Assembly (NCBI GenBank): GCA_937132145.1
Contig: CAKZNY010000134.1
Location: 1 to 6,319 of the forward strand
Length of the DNA: 6,319 bases
Origin: an uncultured Paracoccaceae bacterium
Lineage (GTDB): Bacteria; Pseudomonadota; Alphaproteobacteria; Rhodobacterales; Rhodobacteraceae
Reading direction: 5' to 3'
Made by a program: the position numbers and the translations under genes. Position 1 is the first letter of the stretch; every line of letters begins with the position of its first letter. The notes beneath the pieces were generated by a model. The model was not told the DNA's origin. It did not search any database and saw nothing but the letters and a program-made list of their open reading frames with translations. This document shows, in pieces, positions 5,529 to 6,319 of the stretch.

Positions 5529-5906
5529 TTAGATGGTCAGCGCCAATACTTTCGCCAAAGCTTTTGGAGAAAGCAGGCTGCTATTGTCGATCAGGCACTG
5601 GACGTATTCCGGGTTGGCCAGATCAGCGGTCACGCCATTTTGGCTGCACAATGCTTCAACACCGGAAGGAATCGAGATGCTTGGGCCGCTCGCGACACTC
5701 GGCGTGCTCGGAGCGCTTGGCGTACTTGCGATACTCGGAGTACTTGTACCATTGCTTGCGGAACTTACACCGCTAGAGCCACTAGCGTGGGCCATCGAAA
5801 GCGTTGCAAAAGCCGGTACTGTGTACGCAGCAGTTGCAAGCAGGCCAATACGGCCTATCGCTTTACGGCGGGAAATACCTTGCTCGGAGGTGTCTGATTT
5901 TTTCAT
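5529..5906 (-). CDS. Small exported protein with Tat-type leader and Ser/Pro triplet linker, unknown function
   Basis: I do not recognise a family for this 125-residue protein. The leader has SRRKAI from residue 12, a hydrophobic stretch (about 20-37) and an AxA site (AHA, 39-41), so export to the periplasm, probably by Tat, is likely. A Ser/Gly segment (42-54) is followed by a linker (55-81) of three-residue units such as TPS, IAS, APS, VAS and GPS. Serine falls exactly every third residue from S55 to S76. The C-terminal part (82-125) has two cysteines, C87 and C104, which could form a disulfide, and a helical tail (SPKALAKVLAL). The start ATG at 5906 has AGGA 8 bases upstream. The leader and linker positions match those of the PepSY protein (4083-3568) although the mature domains differ. 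It precedes the HprK-like gene by 158 bases and may be in the same transcript if the hairpin between them is leaky. Confidence 0.75.
   Translation of the reverse strand: MKKSDTSEQGISRRKAIGRIGLLATAAYTVPAFATLSMAHASGSSGVSSASNGTSTPSIASTPSAPSTPSVASGPSISIPSGVEALCSQNGVTADLANPEYVQCLIDNSSLLSPKALAKVLALTI
5664..5744 (-). repeat. Degenerate 9-base coding repeat (Ser/Pro triplets)
   Basis: This segment encodes residues 55-81 of the Ser-rich protein as three-residue units ending in Ser up to residue 76, which gives a 9-base period. Codons vary between units (for example ACTCGG- and CTTG-type blocks on the plus strand), so the pattern looks maintained at protein level rather than as a recent DNA tandem duplication. 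It could still change length by slippage. Confidence 0.6.
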
Positions 5907-5913
5907 TTTATAT

Positions 5914-6001
5914 ATCCTGTGTCTGGTTCAAACGGGCGAATCAATAGTGCCCTGTAAAAACACCTTGAACTACCAATGCTTTCAAATTCCTTACACAGGA
6001 T
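5914..6001 (-). promoter_or_regulatory. Leader region of the Ser-rich gene with ribosome site and a distant complementary arm
   Basis: On the minus strand ACACAGGAT (5922-5914) contains the AGGA ribosome site of the Ser-rich gene. Its exact 9-base complement ATCCTGTGT lies 70 bases upstream (6001-5993). If transcription starts upstream of 6001, the two could pair in the mRNA and hide the ribosome site. No convincing -35/-10 pair is visible between 5907 and 6055, so the transcription start is unknown. Confidence 0.35.
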
Positions 6002-6027
6002 GTCAGCATATTGTCAGGTTGGGGGAG

Positions 6028-6049
6028 GCATCCCGCAGATGCGGGACGC
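6028..6049 (-). terminator. GC-rich hairpin after the Hint-domain gene
   Basis: TCCCGC (6031-6036) and GCGGGA (6041-6046) form a 6-base stem with an AGAT loop. It is extended by two more pairs beyond one mismatch (6028-6029 with 6048-6049). It begins a few bases after the Hint gene stop at 6056, the expected place for a minus-strand terminator. The sequence after the stem on the minus strand is C-rich rather than U-rich, so it is not a textbook intrinsic terminator. Confidence 0.55.
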
Positions 6050-6055
6050 AAAAGC

Positions 6056-6319
6056 TTATGCGCTTTGTAAAGCCTTGGCTTCAAACGCTTTGAGCGAGGT
6101 GTGTGTCGCGGGGCCATAGCTTGCCACATCGTCTGCCAGCTCGGGGAAGAGTTCCAGAACCTCTGCACGAGATTCTTCTGACAGGGTTTTTATCGAGAAA
6201 TCCCCCGGGTTGAAGCTTTCGGTTGGAAGGCCTTCCGAGAATACCGTTTGATGGGATTCAAACAGGATGTGGAAGTATTCAAATTCTTCCAGATCTGTTG
6301 CGACGCGGATGTCGCGGTC
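6056..6319 (-). CDS. Hint-domain protein, C-terminal end (87 residues, start outside window)
   Basis: The frame is open from the window edge to the TAA at 6058-6056. The fragment contains EFEYFHILFESHQTVFSEG followed by LPTESFNPGD. This matches the end of the Hint (Hedgehog/intein-like) module found in many Rhodobacteraceae proteins, where a YFHxLFxxH strand precedes the TESFxPG segment. The remainder (SEESRAEVLELFPEL through the SLKAFEAK region) is the helical tail usually seen after the module in this family. Hint modules can cleave their own backbone, but the bacterial members of this type are mostly uncharacterised. The N-terminal catalytic Cys/Ser would lie outside the window, so activity cannot be judged. 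The gene is separated from the downstream Ser-rich gene by 149 bases with a hairpin, so it is probably a separate transcription unit. Confidence 0.85.
   Translation of the reverse strand, partial: DRDIRVATDLEEFEYFHILFESHQTVFSEGLPTESFNPGDFSIKTLSEESRAEVLELFPELADDVASYGPATHTSLKAFEAKALQSA

Noticed and set aside
5664..5744. CRISPR-like or non-coding tandem array
   Set aside because: The 9-base periodicity is explained by triplet-residue coding in the Ser-rich protein; units are degenerate and there are no spacers.
5533..6093. Open frame of 186 codons on the plus strand across the Ser-rich gene and its leader
   Set aside because: Its Leu/Gly-rich stretch (LGVLGALGVLAILGVL) is the complement of the Ser/Pro triplet codons. 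The minus-strand reading has a leader, a cleavage site and a ribosome site, so this is a shadow.

Overview
The window looks like part of an alphaproteobacterial chromosome, most likely Rhodobacterales/Rhodobacteraceae. This rests on the protein families: a Hint-domain protein tail of the type common in that group, Tat-type leaders ending in AxA followed by Ser/Gly-rich segments, a PhoQ-like kinase paired with a PepSY protein, and moderate GC (about 50% by eye). Every gene I can support lies on the minus strand, so transcription runs from position 6319 towards 1. No tRNA, rRNA, CRISPR array or insertion sequence was seen, and no stretch longer than 300 bases lacks a gene.

Layout in transcription order: (1) 6319-6056, the C-terminal end of a Hint-domain protein, followed by a GC-rich hairpin. 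(2) 5906-5529, a small exported protein with a Tat-like leader and a linker carrying Ser at every third residue. (3) A 158-base gap (5528-5371) with several dyads and a strong hairpin. (4) 5370-4105, an HprK-like P-loop protein fused to a C-terminal PqqD-like (RRE) domain. (5) 4083-3568, a PepSY-like exported protein whose leader matches that of the small Ser-rich protein without gaps. (6) 3568-2910, an OmpR-family response regulator broken by a one-base frameshift. (7) 2906-1563, a PhoQ-like membrane sensor kinase. (8) 1485-169, UDP-glucose 6-dehydrogenase (ugd, TTG start). (9) 164 to beyond position 1, the N-terminus of a UDP-glucuronate 4-epimerase-like enzyme.

Genes 4 to 7 are tightly packed (gaps of 21, -1 and 3 bases) and read as one operon. 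ugd follows after 77 bases and the epimerase after 4. The last two genes would convert UDP-glucose to UDP-glucuronate and then UDP-galacturonate, precursors for acidic surface polysaccharide. The PepSY protein, regulator and kinase resemble the FeuN-FeuP-FeuQ arrangement of rhizobia, in which a small periplasmic protein restrains a PhoPQ-like pathway. The HprK/PqqD protein has no assigned substrate. Its position between two proteins with near-identical leader layout is the most suggestive feature of the window.

The main anomalies are the regulator frameshift at an A4 run, the shared leader plus triplet-linker design of the two exported proteins flanking the kinase-like gene, and possible ribosome-site-sequestering structures upstream of two genes.
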